Below, in pieces: positions 24,737-32,567 of a stretch of 57,564 nt of DNA. The notes beneath the pieces were generated by a model. It had not been told where the DNA came from, ran no database searches, and saw only the letters and a program-made list of their open reading frames with translations. Made by a program: the position numbers and the translations under genes. The stretch lies in contig CANDEV010000016.1 of assembly GCA_947383835.1 (NCBI GenBank), positions 1-57,564 on the forward strand, in the 5' to 3' direction. Position 1 is the first letter of the stretch. Every line of letters begins with the position of its first letter. This DNA is from an uncultured Clostridia bacterium. Lineage in GTDB: Bacteria > Bacillota > Clostridia > Oscillospirales > Ruminococcaceae.

Positions 24737-25522
24737 TTATTTTTCCGCAGCACCGCCGAACATCATTTCCGTAAATTTTACAGCATATTCGTCCCAAAAT
24801 TTCATGTCGTGTCCGCCTGCGCTTTCAATGTAAGTGTGCTTCACATCGTTTTCATTCAGGAAATTATGGAAACAGCGGTTATTTTCAAGCAGGAAATCCT
24901 CTGTGCCGCAAGCCATAAAAATCTCCGGCAGCTTTTTACCCTGCGCTTTCAGTTTTTTTACAAGCACCTCGGGATTGTTTTCGCTTTCCGAGACCTTGTC
25001 CAAATCACCGAAGCATTCGCGGTAATATTCATAATTCGCTTTATCGTTCTTGTCCCCCTCTTTCATTCCCGCAATATCGTGAATGATAAGGGCGGAGGAA
25101 AGCGCCGCCGCCTTGCCGAAGGTATCGGGGTAAGCAAGAGCCGTGTGCAAAGCGCCGAAGCCGCCCATTGAAAGCCCCATAATATAGGTTTCATCGGGGG
25201 ACTCCGCCAGCCCGAACGTCCTGCGGATATAGTTCACAAGCTCGGCTCCGATGAACGTCCCGAATTTGTGACCCGTGGAGATACCGTCCAGCCAAAAAGC
25301 ATTTTCGCCGCTCGGCAGAACAATGGCAAAATTATATTTTTCCGCCAGATATTCGGGTACCCAGTTTCCCGCGTCCCCCGTATATCCGTGAAGCAGAAAA
25401 AGCGTTTTCATCTTCCCCTTGTTTTCGGGGACTTCCACGCGAAAATCGTTGGGAATGATCATCTCAAAGGAAGTCCGCCTGACAAGAGAATTTGCAAAGA
25501 GCCGTATAGTAAGATGCGCCAT
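24737..25522 (-). CDS. Esterase D / CE1-like alpha/beta hydrolase
   Basis: 261 residues from ATG 25522 (AAGGTGATC upstream). It has the esterase-D fold pattern: LFLLHGYTGDAGNW near residue 41, the nucleophile elbow GLSMGG with Ser118, Asp near residue 210 (ACGTEDFLL) and His near 241 (GGHDMKFW). No signal peptide is seen, so it is cytoplasmic, and likely substrates are small acyl or acetyl esters such as deacetylated xylan fragments or S-formylglutathione-like thioesters. It lies 54 bases upstream of the HD-GYP gene and may be cotranscribed. Confidence 0.85.
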   Translation of the reverse strand: MAHLTIRLFANSLVRRTSFEMIIPNDFRVEVPENKGKMKTLFLLHGYTGDAGNWVPEYLAEKYNFAIVLPSGENAFWLDGISTGHKFGTFIGAELVNYIRRTFGLAESPDETYIMGLSMGGFGALHTALAYPDTFGKAAALSSALIIHDIAGMKEGDKNDKANYEYYRECFGDLDKVSESENNPEVLVKKLKAQGKKLPEIFMACGTEDFLLENNRCFHNFLNENDVKHTYIESAGGHDMKFWDEYAVKFTEMMFGGAAEK

Positions 25523-25554
25523 AATGATCACCTTTTTATTAGAAGATATAACAA

Positions 25555-25635
25555 CCTGCCCGCCCCCTTAAGGGGACTTTTAGGAGTATTAGATACTTGT
25601 TTTTAACATTTGGAGGTGACTCCGCCGGCGGGAGC
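25555..25635. repeat. GC-rich intergenic repeat, copy 1
   Basis: CCCGCCCCCTT...AGGGG followed by a T-rich part and TTGGAGGTGAC. It shares this layout with 32488-32560 and 34091-34158. It lies between fapA and the esterase gene. Confidence 0.55.
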
Positions 25636-25643
25636 TTCCATGA

Positions 25644-27065
25644 TTATAGCGGAGATGCGTAAATTTCTCCGTCCTCGCCGAGACCTATTTTGGTGCGGAC
25701 GTACTCGTCCTCCGCCTTGAATACAGCGTCGTTTATAATAATTTTTACACCCGGATATATGTATCCCTTGCAGCTTACGGAAAGATACTGCCTTTGTTCG
25801 AGAGCGATATTTATCTCGTCGATACGCTTGTTAAGGTTGCTTATCTCAACGTTGCAGAGGACTTTCTGACGTCTTGACGAACCGAGTATCTCCTCCTTGT
25901 CCTGAGGGAGAGGCTTCGGGGACAATTCCTTTTTCTTGTTGTGCAGAAATTCAATTACCAAAAGAACCTTTTCAAGGTTTTCCTTGACCTTGTCGATCTG
26001 CTTCAGAACAGCTTCCTTTTCCTCGGAAAGCAGCGCGTTGTCGCCGACAGTGAGCATTGTGGGTATATAGTTTTTCGTTCCGATATTTGAAAGAGCAACG
26101 CTGTTGAGACAGGTGTATTTGCCTCCCATAAGACCGCCGTTGTTGCCCTTTGTGGTGATAGTTCCGCCGCAGTAAACGTCGCATACCACAAAGTTTGTGG
26201 AGTTAAGGTCGCCGTCGCATTTAATGTCCGAATACTCACAGAAATTGGCTGTTACAGAACCGTGTGCAACAACGTTTGAATTTATGCAGCCCTTTTTGAT
26301 GACAACATCTCCGTCCGCTTCAAGCGTTGCGCCGTTGACGTTGCCCGCAACGATAATGTTGGCGTTAGAGGAAATTTTAAAGCCCTCCAATACTTCGCCC
26401 TTGACGATAACGTCTCCGACAAAGGAAATATTTCCCACCGAAGCGTCAACATCACCCGCAACAGTAACCACCTGATCGACGTGGAAAGCGCCGCCGCGGT
26501 AGTTGATATTTCCGTCTACATTTGAAATTATCTGCAAACCGTCCTCGGTAACGGAAGTGTTTGTACCCACCGTATACTTTGCTTTTTTGCCTATGACCTG
26601 GCGCAGAGTCTTGCCCCTTACGTCCATACCGGGCTCACCATCGGTAGGCATGGTTATCTCGGCAATGATATCACCCTCGTGGACAGTGCGTATAAGACCG
26701 AGATTTTTATAATCGACAAAGCCGTGTTCGTCCTCAACGGGAGCATTTTTTACTTCTCTGTCAAATTTGTATGTAATGGTGCCGTCAATGCCGTTGACAG
26801 GCGGAGTCCACCTTGCCACAAGAAGCTTGCTGCTGTACTTTTTATTTTCAGCGATATTTTTTATCATATCGGTATCAAGACCGTATTTGACGCCATTTTT
26901 GTCAAGAACGTCCATTATAGCCGCCGCGGTGATCTCAGCACCTCCGTTTTTAGGCGGCTCTACAGTGATATAAGCCTCAGAGCCGTTGCTTAAAACGTTT
27001 ACAGCAACAGTACTGTCAACAGGCAGACCAAATTTATTATTATTAGCAGTTGTTGTTTCAGCCAT
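25644..27065 (-). CDS. FapA / DUF342 family protein
   Basis: 473 residues from ATG 27065, with AGGAGGG upstream; the longer frame adds 25 residues before the ribosome site. An N-terminal domain is followed by the characteristic right-handed beta-helix (about 165-335, with repeated short units such as GDVDASVGNISFVGDVIVKGEVLEGF split by turns). A C-terminal coiled coil (about 350-430) and a short beta tail complete it. Members are called flagellar assembly protein A, but many occur outside flagellar loci and the exact role is unknown. It has its own promoter. Confidence 0.88.
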   Translation of the reverse strand: MAETTTANNNKFGLPVDSTVAVNVLSNGSEAYITVEPPKNGGAEITAAAIMDVLDKNGVKYGLDTDMIKNIAENKKYSSKLLVARWTPPVNGIDGTITYKFDREVKNAPVEDEHGFVDYKNLGLIRTVHEGDIIAEITMPTDGEPGMDVRGKTLRQVIGKKAKYTVGTNTSVTEDGLQIISNVDGNINYRGGAFHVDQVVTVAGDVDASVGNISFVGDVIVKGEVLEGFKISSNANIIVAGNVNGATLEADGDVVIKKGCINSNVVAHGSVTANFCEYSDIKCDGDLNSTNFVVCDVYCGGTITTKGNNGGLMGGKYTCLNSVALSNIGTKNYIPTMLTVGDNALLSEEKEAVLKQIDKVKENLEKVLLVIEFLHNKKKELSPKPLPQDKEEILGSSRRQKVLCNVEISNLNKRIDEINIALEQRQYLSVSCKGYIYPGVKIIINDAVFKAEDEYVRTKIGLGEDGEIYASPL

Positions 27066-27131
27066 AACAAACCCTCCTGTAAAAATATTTTTTAAAAAGT
27101 CCCCAAAAATTGCGCATATCCCCTCATATAC

Positions 27132-27160
27132 ATTATACACTATATTTTTGCAAATTACAA
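27132..27160 (-). promoter_or_regulatory. Promoter of the FapA gene
   Basis: Minus strand TTGTAA (27160-27155) and TATAAT (27137-27132), 17-base spacer. Confidence 0.7.
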
Positions 27161-27258
27161 GTACCCTTTATTATTTCTAAAATTAGTTTACAATTCGGCT
27201 TTAGTTTTGTATAAATTGACGGAAGCTTTCCGTGTTTTTCTTTAAATGGAAATAAAAA

Positions 27259-27286
27259 ATCAGCCGAGAATTGCTCCTCGGCTGAT
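27259..27286 (-). terminator. Terminator of the sigma/sensor operon
   Basis: ATCAGCCGAG / CTCGGCTGAT arms, with a T-run on the minus strand, 20 bases after the sensor gene stop. Confidence 0.8.
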
Positions 27287-27305
27287 AAAAAATATTACCA
27301 AATCA

Positions 27306-29342
27306 TTAGACGGACTTTATTTCGCTGACATACGTCAAAATCTCTTCCGCTGTACAGCCCGCACTTGCTCCGATAAGTACATTAAATTCCCCGCAGTCGG
27401 CAATAAAGCTTATTTCTCCGTCTACAGCGCAGTTCTTTATCATTTCAAGATCAATTTCGGCAAGCGGAATGGCGGAAACCGCCGGCTCGTCAAGGAAAAC
27501 CGCCTTGTAATCAGTGTAAAAATGCGCTGTCATCATTTTACGCGGATCGCCTAATTCGTCAACATAAACCATATGCAGCAGGCTCGGTGAGACCTCGTTT
27601 GGCAAAAATCCCTCGCTTGCGTTGGAAAGCTTTAAATTTCCAAAGCTTTCAAGCTTGGGAACACGACCCGCAAACGGCTGTATTTCGTTGACCTTTTCAA
27701 GGCTTGAATCCTTAAGAGTAACGCCGTTTGACAAAACAGTGAAATCCTGCTCACCTCTACCCGTTATCTCACTGATACACGTCTCAATTTCCTCTGGCGT
27801 ACAGTCCGCCGATACCTTTATTATAAACTCGCCGCAGTCTATGGCAAAGCCGTAATGCTTACAGTCCGCGCCGCCGTCATTCGCTGTGGACGGCTCTGCA
27901 AGACTGTCAAGCCTGCTGTAGACCTCCGAAAACGGAATGGGGTCAACGCCCTTTCTGAACGTTTCGTAATAAAGGAGAATATATTTATCGGGTACGTCCT
28001 GACTGTAGCTGACAAGGATATTATTCTCGCCGTCTGAGCTGCTGTCGTCGCAGGAAACGCCGTTAAGGGTCATTTCTCCGATGTTTCCGCTTTGAGGGAT
28101 ATACCCAGCGTACGGTTCTATTGTGTTTGCCTGTTCAAGGGTAATATTTGACAGGACATAACCGTCCATACCGTCCGCGCCTGTACGTATTGTTGCGGTA
28201 AAGTTTAAAATTTCCTCATCGGTACAGCCGTTTGCCCATACGTTTATCTTAAACCCGCCGCAGTCAATTGTAAACGCGTGATTTCCGTCCGTACGGAATT
28301 CCGAAAGACGGTTTATTTCAATATCTTCAAGCTTGACCTCGTTTTCAAGCGGCGAAATATCGGCGGCATAGGTGAAATACTGCAAGCAAATATCCTTGTC
28401 CGAGCCGTTGAAATATGTGAAGTACAGCCATTTGGGGACAATCGCGTTAGCTTCGTCCCTGCCAGCGTTGTATGCAACCTTGCCGTTAAGCTTCATATCC
28501 CCGAACTCCTCTGTTTGCGGAACGTGTCCCGCAAAGGGCAATACGGTGTTGGCTTCTTCAAGGGTAATATCCGCACTAATATCATAGTACTCCATTTCCG
28601 CACGTGAAAGGTCAAAGCTGTCCGACCAAAGACCGTTTTCGATAATGCTGTCCATAAGTATGCCTATTTCATCATAGCTAATGTTTTCTCCGCCGACGTA
28701 GTACTCCTTATCGTCCATTGCAAATATTACACCTATAAAATTATCCGTTTCACGGAAATTAAAGCCGTAAACGTCCACATCAAAACGTTTCATGGACTTG
28801 CATTTTCCAAGGGACAAGTGCGGAAAAAATTCTCCGCTCTTAAACGCCGCTACGGATACCGATTTAACATTTTCCTGCATATCGTCGGTACGGTCGCTTG
28901 CATGTATTAAAATCGTCTTTACTTCGTCCTTATAATTATAACAGAAAGTACAGTTTGCATTTTCAAGTTCGCTTATATCAAAAGGTACTGCCTGCTTCAC
29001 ATACTCTCCGTCGGAGAAATAACAGAAAATTCCTGCCGATTCAATAGCCCAGTCGTCATCTATAACTTCTGTTGTCTCTTGATAAGTATTCTGAAAATAC
29101 AAGCTGTAATCAACCGTACCCTGCTCGTAAACAAGAGTTTCGTCCGCAGTTATCTTATCGGAATTCCCCGCGTTTGAAACAAAATACCCTATCCCCCCCG
29201 CGAATAAAGCCAGACCCGCCGCCACCGCCGCAAAGGTCAAAAAAATATTTTTACGTCCGCCGCGGAATTTCTCCGCAAACATTTCCTCCACATATCTGTC
29301 GTCCGCAAGGGAGATCATTCGCTCGATATCATCTTTTCTCAT
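27306..29342 (-). CDS. Membrane sensor/anti-sigma-like protein with three extracytoplasmic repeats
   Basis: 678 residues. A short cytoplasmic N-terminus (1-32), one transmembrane helix (about 33-54, ending GGIGYFVSN), then about 620 external residues. The external part holds at least three units of about 130-150 residues with the pattern ITLEEANTVLPFAGHVPQ...MKLNG, and CTDEEILNF-like ends (second copy ITLEQANTIEPYAGYIPQ, third SLEKVNEIQPFAGRVPK). Its ATG overlaps the stop of the ECF sigma gene by four bases, which strongly suggests it controls that sigma factor. The N-terminus lacks the zinc anti-sigma HxxxCxxC motif. The ligand and repeat family are unknown. Confidence 0.8.
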   Translation of the reverse strand: MRKDDIERMISLADDRYVEEMFAEKFRGGRKNIFLTFAAVAAGLALFAGGIGYFVSNAGNSDKITADETLVYEQGTVDYSLYFQNTYQETTEVIDDDWAIESAGIFCYFSDGEYVKQAVPFDISELENANCTFCYNYKDEVKTILIHASDRTDDMQENVKSVSVAAFKSGEFFPHLSLGKCKSMKRFDVDVYGFNFRETDNFIGVIFAMDDKEYYVGGENISYDEIGILMDSIIENGLWSDSFDLSRAEMEYYDISADITLEEANTVLPFAGHVPQTEEFGDMKLNGKVAYNAGRDEANAIVPKWLYFTYFNGSDKDICLQYFTYAADISPLENEVKLEDIEINRLSEFRTDGNHAFTIDCGGFKINVWANGCTDEEILNFTATIRTGADGMDGYVLSNITLEQANTIEPYAGYIPQSGNIGEMTLNGVSCDDSSSDGENNILVSYSQDVPDKYILLYYETFRKGVDPIPFSEVYSRLDSLAEPSTANDGGADCKHYGFAIDCGEFIIKVSADCTPEEIETCISEITGRGEQDFTVLSNGVTLKDSSLEKVNEIQPFAGRVPKLESFGNLKLSNASEGFLPNEVSPSLLHMVYVDELGDPRKMMTAHFYTDYKAVFLDEPAVSAIPLAEIDLEMIKNCAVDGEISFIADCGEFNVLIGASAGCTAEEILTYVSEIKSV

Positions 29343-29887
29343 ATTATCCCTCTTTCCTGCAAAAAGCTTTTCAGCTTGTTTCTTGTGCGGAAAAGCATTG
29401 ATTCCGCCTTGCTCTTGCTTATGCCGCAGCGTTCGGTTATCTCTTTTATGCTTGCAAAATACCAGTACCTAAGCATGAAAACACGGCGCGGTTCTTCGTC
29501 CAGACTGCCTAAAAACGCGTTTATAGCCTCGCGCAGTACGCCGTCCGAGTAGGACGTCTCTTCGCTGCCGCCGATACAGTCCCCAAGCTCTTCAAGGTAC
29601 ACAAGCCCATTGGGACTGCGTTTTTCGGCGTTTATGTAATTATACCTTTTCAAAGCCTGATTGCGGGCTATCCTTGCGATAAAGGACATAAAATTATTGG
29701 GCTTGCTCGGAGGTATAGCCTCCCAAACGCCCATGTAGGTGTCGTTTTCGCACTCCTCCGCGTCCGGTCTGCTTTTGAGGATACGCATAGCAAGGCTGAC
29801 GATAAATCCGCCGTATTTTCTTTTAGTCTCGGCAACGGCATTTTCCGAGCGTGTGAAAAACAATTCGATTATGTCGCTGTCCTCCAT
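29339..29887 (-). CDS. ECF-type RNA polymerase sigma factor
   Basis: 182 residues from ATG 29887, with GGGAGGAG about 9 bases upstream. Region 2 (about 10-80) contains AEECENDTYMGVWEAIPPSKP and FIARIARNQALKRY. Region 4 (about 115-175) contains EEPRRVFMLRYWYFASIKEITERCGISKSKAESMLFRTRNKLK, a helix-turn-helix for -35 recognition. It is cotranscribed with, and overlaps by 4 bases, a membrane protein likely to hold it inactive. Target promoters cannot be named from this window. Confidence 0.93.
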   Translation of the reverse strand: MEDSDIIELFFTRSENAVAETKRKYGGFIVSLAMRILKSRPDAEECENDTYMGVWEAIPPSKPNNFMSFIARIARNQALKRYNYINAEKRSPNGLVYLEELGDCIGGSEETSYSDGVLREAINAFLGSLDEEPRRVFMLRYWYFASIKEITERCGISKSKAESMLFRTRNKLKSFLQERGII

Positions 29888-29996
29888 AAAGATCACTCCT
29901 CCCGATAACGTTACACGTTTTTTGAAGCTTCATATATTAAGTACGGTTTTGCAGACCTTTGCTTGCACTTTTTTGAAAATTTTTTTGCATAAAAAT

Positions 29997-30040
29997 ATTA
30001 ATTCGTCCGCGAAGCAATATTTGCACGCAAACGAATTAAT
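29997..30040. terminator. Hairpin after the TetR gene
   Basis: ATTAATTCGT / ACGAATTAAT arms with T-rich sequence on both sides. Confidence 0.6.
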
Positions 30041-30049
30041 TATTTTTTA

Positions 30050-30613
30050 TTAATTATTAATTGGCTTTGCCCTGCTCAGCATTTCCTCAATAATGCCTTT
30101 CCGCAGCTCGCAGACCCTGTGGAAAGCGTCCAAAATATCTTCAGCCATGCCGTGCATGAGCCATTCCGTGATAATACCGAAGCATTCGCAGCGGTACAGT
30201 CCTGCTATGACTTTTTTATCGTTCTCGTCAATTTCATTGCTGCCGGGCAGATTGTTTATATATGTACTTATTACATGGTCGCATATTTTCAGCAAATTTC
30301 TGTTATATACGTCCCTGCTTAAGGAATCGTATATGTGCAGCACCGCTTTTTTATGTTCGAGGCTGAAACCTATTGCCACGGACAGACATTCCTCAATAGA
30401 ATCAAGACGCGGATACTGTTCTATTATTCTCTCTGCGTCCTCGGTGATCATCTCCTCCAGAAGCGCAGGTATATCCTGAAAATGGTAATAGAATGTATTT
30501 CGGTTTACACCGCAGTCCTCTACAATGTCCCTGACGCTTATGCGGTTTAACGGACGCTGCTCCAAAAGCTTCAGAAAGGAAGCCTTTATTGCTTGCTTTG
30601 TAAAATTTGCCAT
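30050..30613 (-). CDS. TetR-family transcriptional regulator
   Basis: 187 residues from ATG 30613 with TAGGAGGA upstream; the open frame runs 59 codons further without support. The N-terminal HTH is typical: ASFLKLLEQRPLNRISVRDIVEDCGVNRNTFYYHFQDIPALLEEM (about 10-55). The C-terminal part is of the TetR_C_7/_C_8 type found in dihydroxyacetone-kinase regulator-like proteins. It is divergent from the patatin gene across 240 bases and probably regulates itself and perhaps that gene. Confidence 0.9.
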   Translation of the reverse strand: MANFTKQAIKASFLKLLEQRPLNRISVRDIVEDCGVNRNTFYYHFQDIPALLEEMITEDAERIIEQYPRLDSIEECLSVAIGFSLEHKKAVLHIYDSLSRDVYNRNLLKICDHVISTYINNLPGSNEIDENDKKVIAGLYRCECFGIITEWLMHGMAEDILDAFHRVCELRKGIIEEMLSRAKPINN

Positions 30614-30634
30614 TTGCGTTTTTCCTCCTAATTG

Positions 30635-30685
30635 CATAAAATCAGCGTTTTGCATAATTATAACATAAACTAATTGATTTTTCAA
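30635..30685 (-). promoter_or_regulatory. tetR promoter with possible operator
   Basis: Minus strand TTGAAA (30685-30680) and TATAAT (30662-30657), 17-base spacer. Just downstream, at about 30635-30660, is an imperfect repeat of TGCATAA spaced by 12 bases, a possible binding site for the regulator. Confidence 0.6.
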
Positions 30686-30784
30686 GTGCAGACGAAGCTT
30701 TTGCACCGCTTTGAGCGTGTTTGCCGTTAAGACGGTGCATAACAGGGAACGCCTTAAACAAAAATTTACTTTTGCAAAAAAACA

Positions 30785-30813
30785 TTGCAAAAATCAAAGC
30801 AATGTGGTAAAAT
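30785..30813 (+). promoter_or_regulatory. Promoter of the patatin-like gene
   Basis: TTGCAA (30785-30790) and TAAAAT (30808-30813) with a 17-base spacer. Confidence 0.65.
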
Positions 30814-30853
30814 AAATTCAGGGTAAATTTTTAATAAAAAAGGAATGGTTAAA

Positions 30854-31693
30854 ATGACAGGACTTGTTTTAGAGGGCGGCACTTTCAGGGGTATCTTTTC
30901 CGCAGGGGTAATGGACGCTTTTATTGAGGAGGGCATTGAGTTCCCATATATCGTGGGCGTTTCGGCGGGGATATCAAACGGAGCTTCATATGTGTCAAAG
31001 CAGTTCGCAAGAAATATCGACATACTTGAAAAATACCGCAACGATAAGCGTTACATAGGCATGAGAAACTACAAAAAATGCCGCAGTATGTTCGGTCTGG
31101 ACTTCGTTTTCGGTGAGATACCCCAAAAGCTTATACCTTTCGACTACGAGACCTTTAAAAATTACAGCGGGACTTGTCTTGTTGGCGTTACCAATGCAGA
31201 GACAGGCAAGGCGGAATTTAAAAATATTCTGGACGATGACGAGAATTTTATGTCCCTGCGGGCGACCTGCGCAATACCCGGATATTTTCCCGCTATAGAA
31301 ATAGACGGAAATAAATATTTTGACGGCGGACTTGCCTCGCCGATATGCGTAAAACAGGCGTTGAAGGACGGCTGCTCGCGGACGGTCATAATTCTGACAC
31401 AGCCCGATGGCTTCGTAAAAAAATGCGGTAAGGGAAATATTGCCATGAGTCAGGTCATCAAGCGCAAATACCCCGAAATGGAAATGCTGCTTTTGACGCG
31501 TCACAAGCTTTACAACAAGCAGCTTGAATTTTGCCGCGAGCTTGAAAAGCGGGGCAAGGCGATAATTTTCCGTCCCGAACACGCCTTGGACAGCTTTGAA
31601 AAGGACGAAAAAGTCCTCCGAACCACATGGCAGGAGGGCTATGAAATGGGAAAGGCGAGAGCGGAGGAAGTAAAAAAATTTTTATCTAAATAA
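30854..31693 (+). CDS. Patatin-like phospholipase
   Basis: 279 residues from ATG 30854 with AAAAAGGA upstream. It has the patatin Ser-Asp dyad: oxyanion loop LEGGTFRG near the start, GVSAG with Ser37, and DGG with Asp157 (KYFDGGLASP). It belongs to the YjjU/RssA-like bacterial type and should hydrolyse acyl lipids in the cytoplasm or at the membrane. It is divergent from a TetR regulator, so inducible expression is plausible. Confidence 0.9.
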   Translation: MTGLVLEGGTFRGIFSAGVMDAFIEEGIEFPYIVGVSAGISNGASYVSKQFARNIDILEKYRNDKRYIGMRNYKKCRSMFGLDFVFGEIPQKLIPFDYETFKNYSGTCLVGVTNAETGKAEFKNILDDDENFMSLRATCAIPGYFPAIEIDGNKYFDGGLASPICVKQALKDGCSRTVIILTQPDGFVKKCGKGNIAMSQVIKRKYPEMEMLLLTRHKLYNKQLEFCRELEKRGKAIIFRPEHALDSFEKDEKVLRTTWQEGYEMGKARAEEVKKFLSK

Positions 31694-31783
31694 TTCAAAA
31701 GTCATTTACACTAATTACCACGGCATAATTTTTCACGTTCGGCAAAAACTACTGCTGTAGGAACGTGAAAGGAAAATGTCTTT

Positions 31784-31957
31784 ATGAGAAAATATGATAA
31801 CCTTGACAGCCTGCTTGCGGGCTGCGAGACTGCTAAAATTTACTTTGCATCTCTCCCTGACTATGTGCAGGGCGCAGTTATCAAAAGGGGCAGCAATATC
31901 CTCACCGAGGAGCAGCTCCACCGCTGCGCGGAAAACGCAATGCACGAATTTTTATGA
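31784..31957 (+). CDS. Small protein, 57 aa, unknown
   Basis: ATG 31784 to TGA 31957, with GTGAAAGGA 10 bases upstream. It encodes a compact soluble protein starting MRKYDNLDSLLAGCETAKIYF and ending HRCAENAMHEFL, with amphipathic helices and normal GC-rich codon use for this region. A 10-bp inverted repeat (31732-31769) ends at its ribosome site. I recognise no family, but sequence and signals look like a real gene. Confidence 0.6.
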   Translation: MRKYDNLDSLLAGCETAKIYFASLPDYVQGAVIKRGSNILTEEQLHRCAENAMHEFL

Positions 31958-32020
31958 GCAGGCTGAGCCTGCGTCCACTTAGCCGATAGGGGCAAAATGT
32001 TCCCATGGGTAACAAAAAGA

Positions 32021-32162
32021 ATTAAGGCAATACCATAGCTAATACTAATTTCTATCTAAAAGCGTAGTTAAAAAATCTGCGTAAAAATCATATACGCAAA
32101 TTTTTGTTTGATTTTTTAAACGCTTTTTAGACGGAAATTAGTATAAACGGTATTGCCTTAAT
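32021..32162. repeat. Palindromic intergenic repeat, copy C (largest)
   Basis: Nested arms: outer ATTAAGGCAATACC (32021-32034) / GGTATTGCCTTAAT (32149-32162), inner ATACTAATTT / AAATTAGTAT. The loop core CATATACGCAAATTTTTGTT matches copies A, B and E. It separates two genes and may act as a terminator for both. Confidence 0.75.
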
Positions 32163-32396
32163 TTAATTTTTTATTTCGCCGTTGATCATTGTGACAGTTC
32201 TGACCGCAGAGCCGTCCTCGCCGTAAAAAACGTGAGTTTCCTCGCCGATAACAAGGTTTATTATCACGCTTTCTGTGATATTGTTTCGGACGATAAAATC
32301 CCTGTCCTCCTCGGGACATTTGCTGTTGTAATAATCCTCAATGGGGATTTTTCGTTCGTAAAGCTTCTTATCCCCCGAAAACGCTTCGATAAACAC
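32163..32396 (-). CDS. Small hypothetical protein, 77 aa
   Basis: Preferred start GTG 32396: it has CGGAGGA 7 bases upstream, whereas the first ATG (32426) has no ribosome site and lies only about 11 bases from the -10 box. The protein starts MFIEAFSGDKKLYERKIPIEDYY and ends VRTVTMINGEIKN; it looks like a small beta-rich domain of unknown family. It is transcribed from a perfect consensus promoter. Confidence 0.65.
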   Translation of the reverse strand: MFIEAFSGDKKLYERKIPIEDYYNSKCPEEDRDFIVRNNITESVIINLVIGEETHVFYGEDGSAVRTVTMINGEIKN

Positions 32397-32436
32397 AAAA
32401 ATATCCTCCGTAATACCACCCCGCATTTTTAAAAGT

Positions 32437-32465
32437 ATTATATTACACAAAGAAAATATTGTCAA
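32437..32465 (-). promoter_or_regulatory. Perfect sigma-A promoter
   Basis: Minus strand TTGACA (32465-32460) and TATAAT (32442-32437), 17-base spacer. It fixes the small gene's start at the downstream GTG. Confidence 0.85.
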
Positions 32466-32487
32466 ATGGCTTTAATATTTATATTGT

Positions 32488-32560
32488 TATATGCCCGCCC
32501 CTTGATAGGGGCTTTACAAAGTTAAAAATTTCATTATTTAAATTCGGGGTAGAACAAGGG
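32488..32560. repeat. GC-rich intergenic repeat, copy 2
   Basis: GCCCGCCCCTTGATAGGGGC, then TTACAAAGTTAA and ATTTAAATTCGGGGTAGA. Similar to 34091-34158. Confidence 0.6.
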
Positions 32561-32567
32561 TGCAGGC

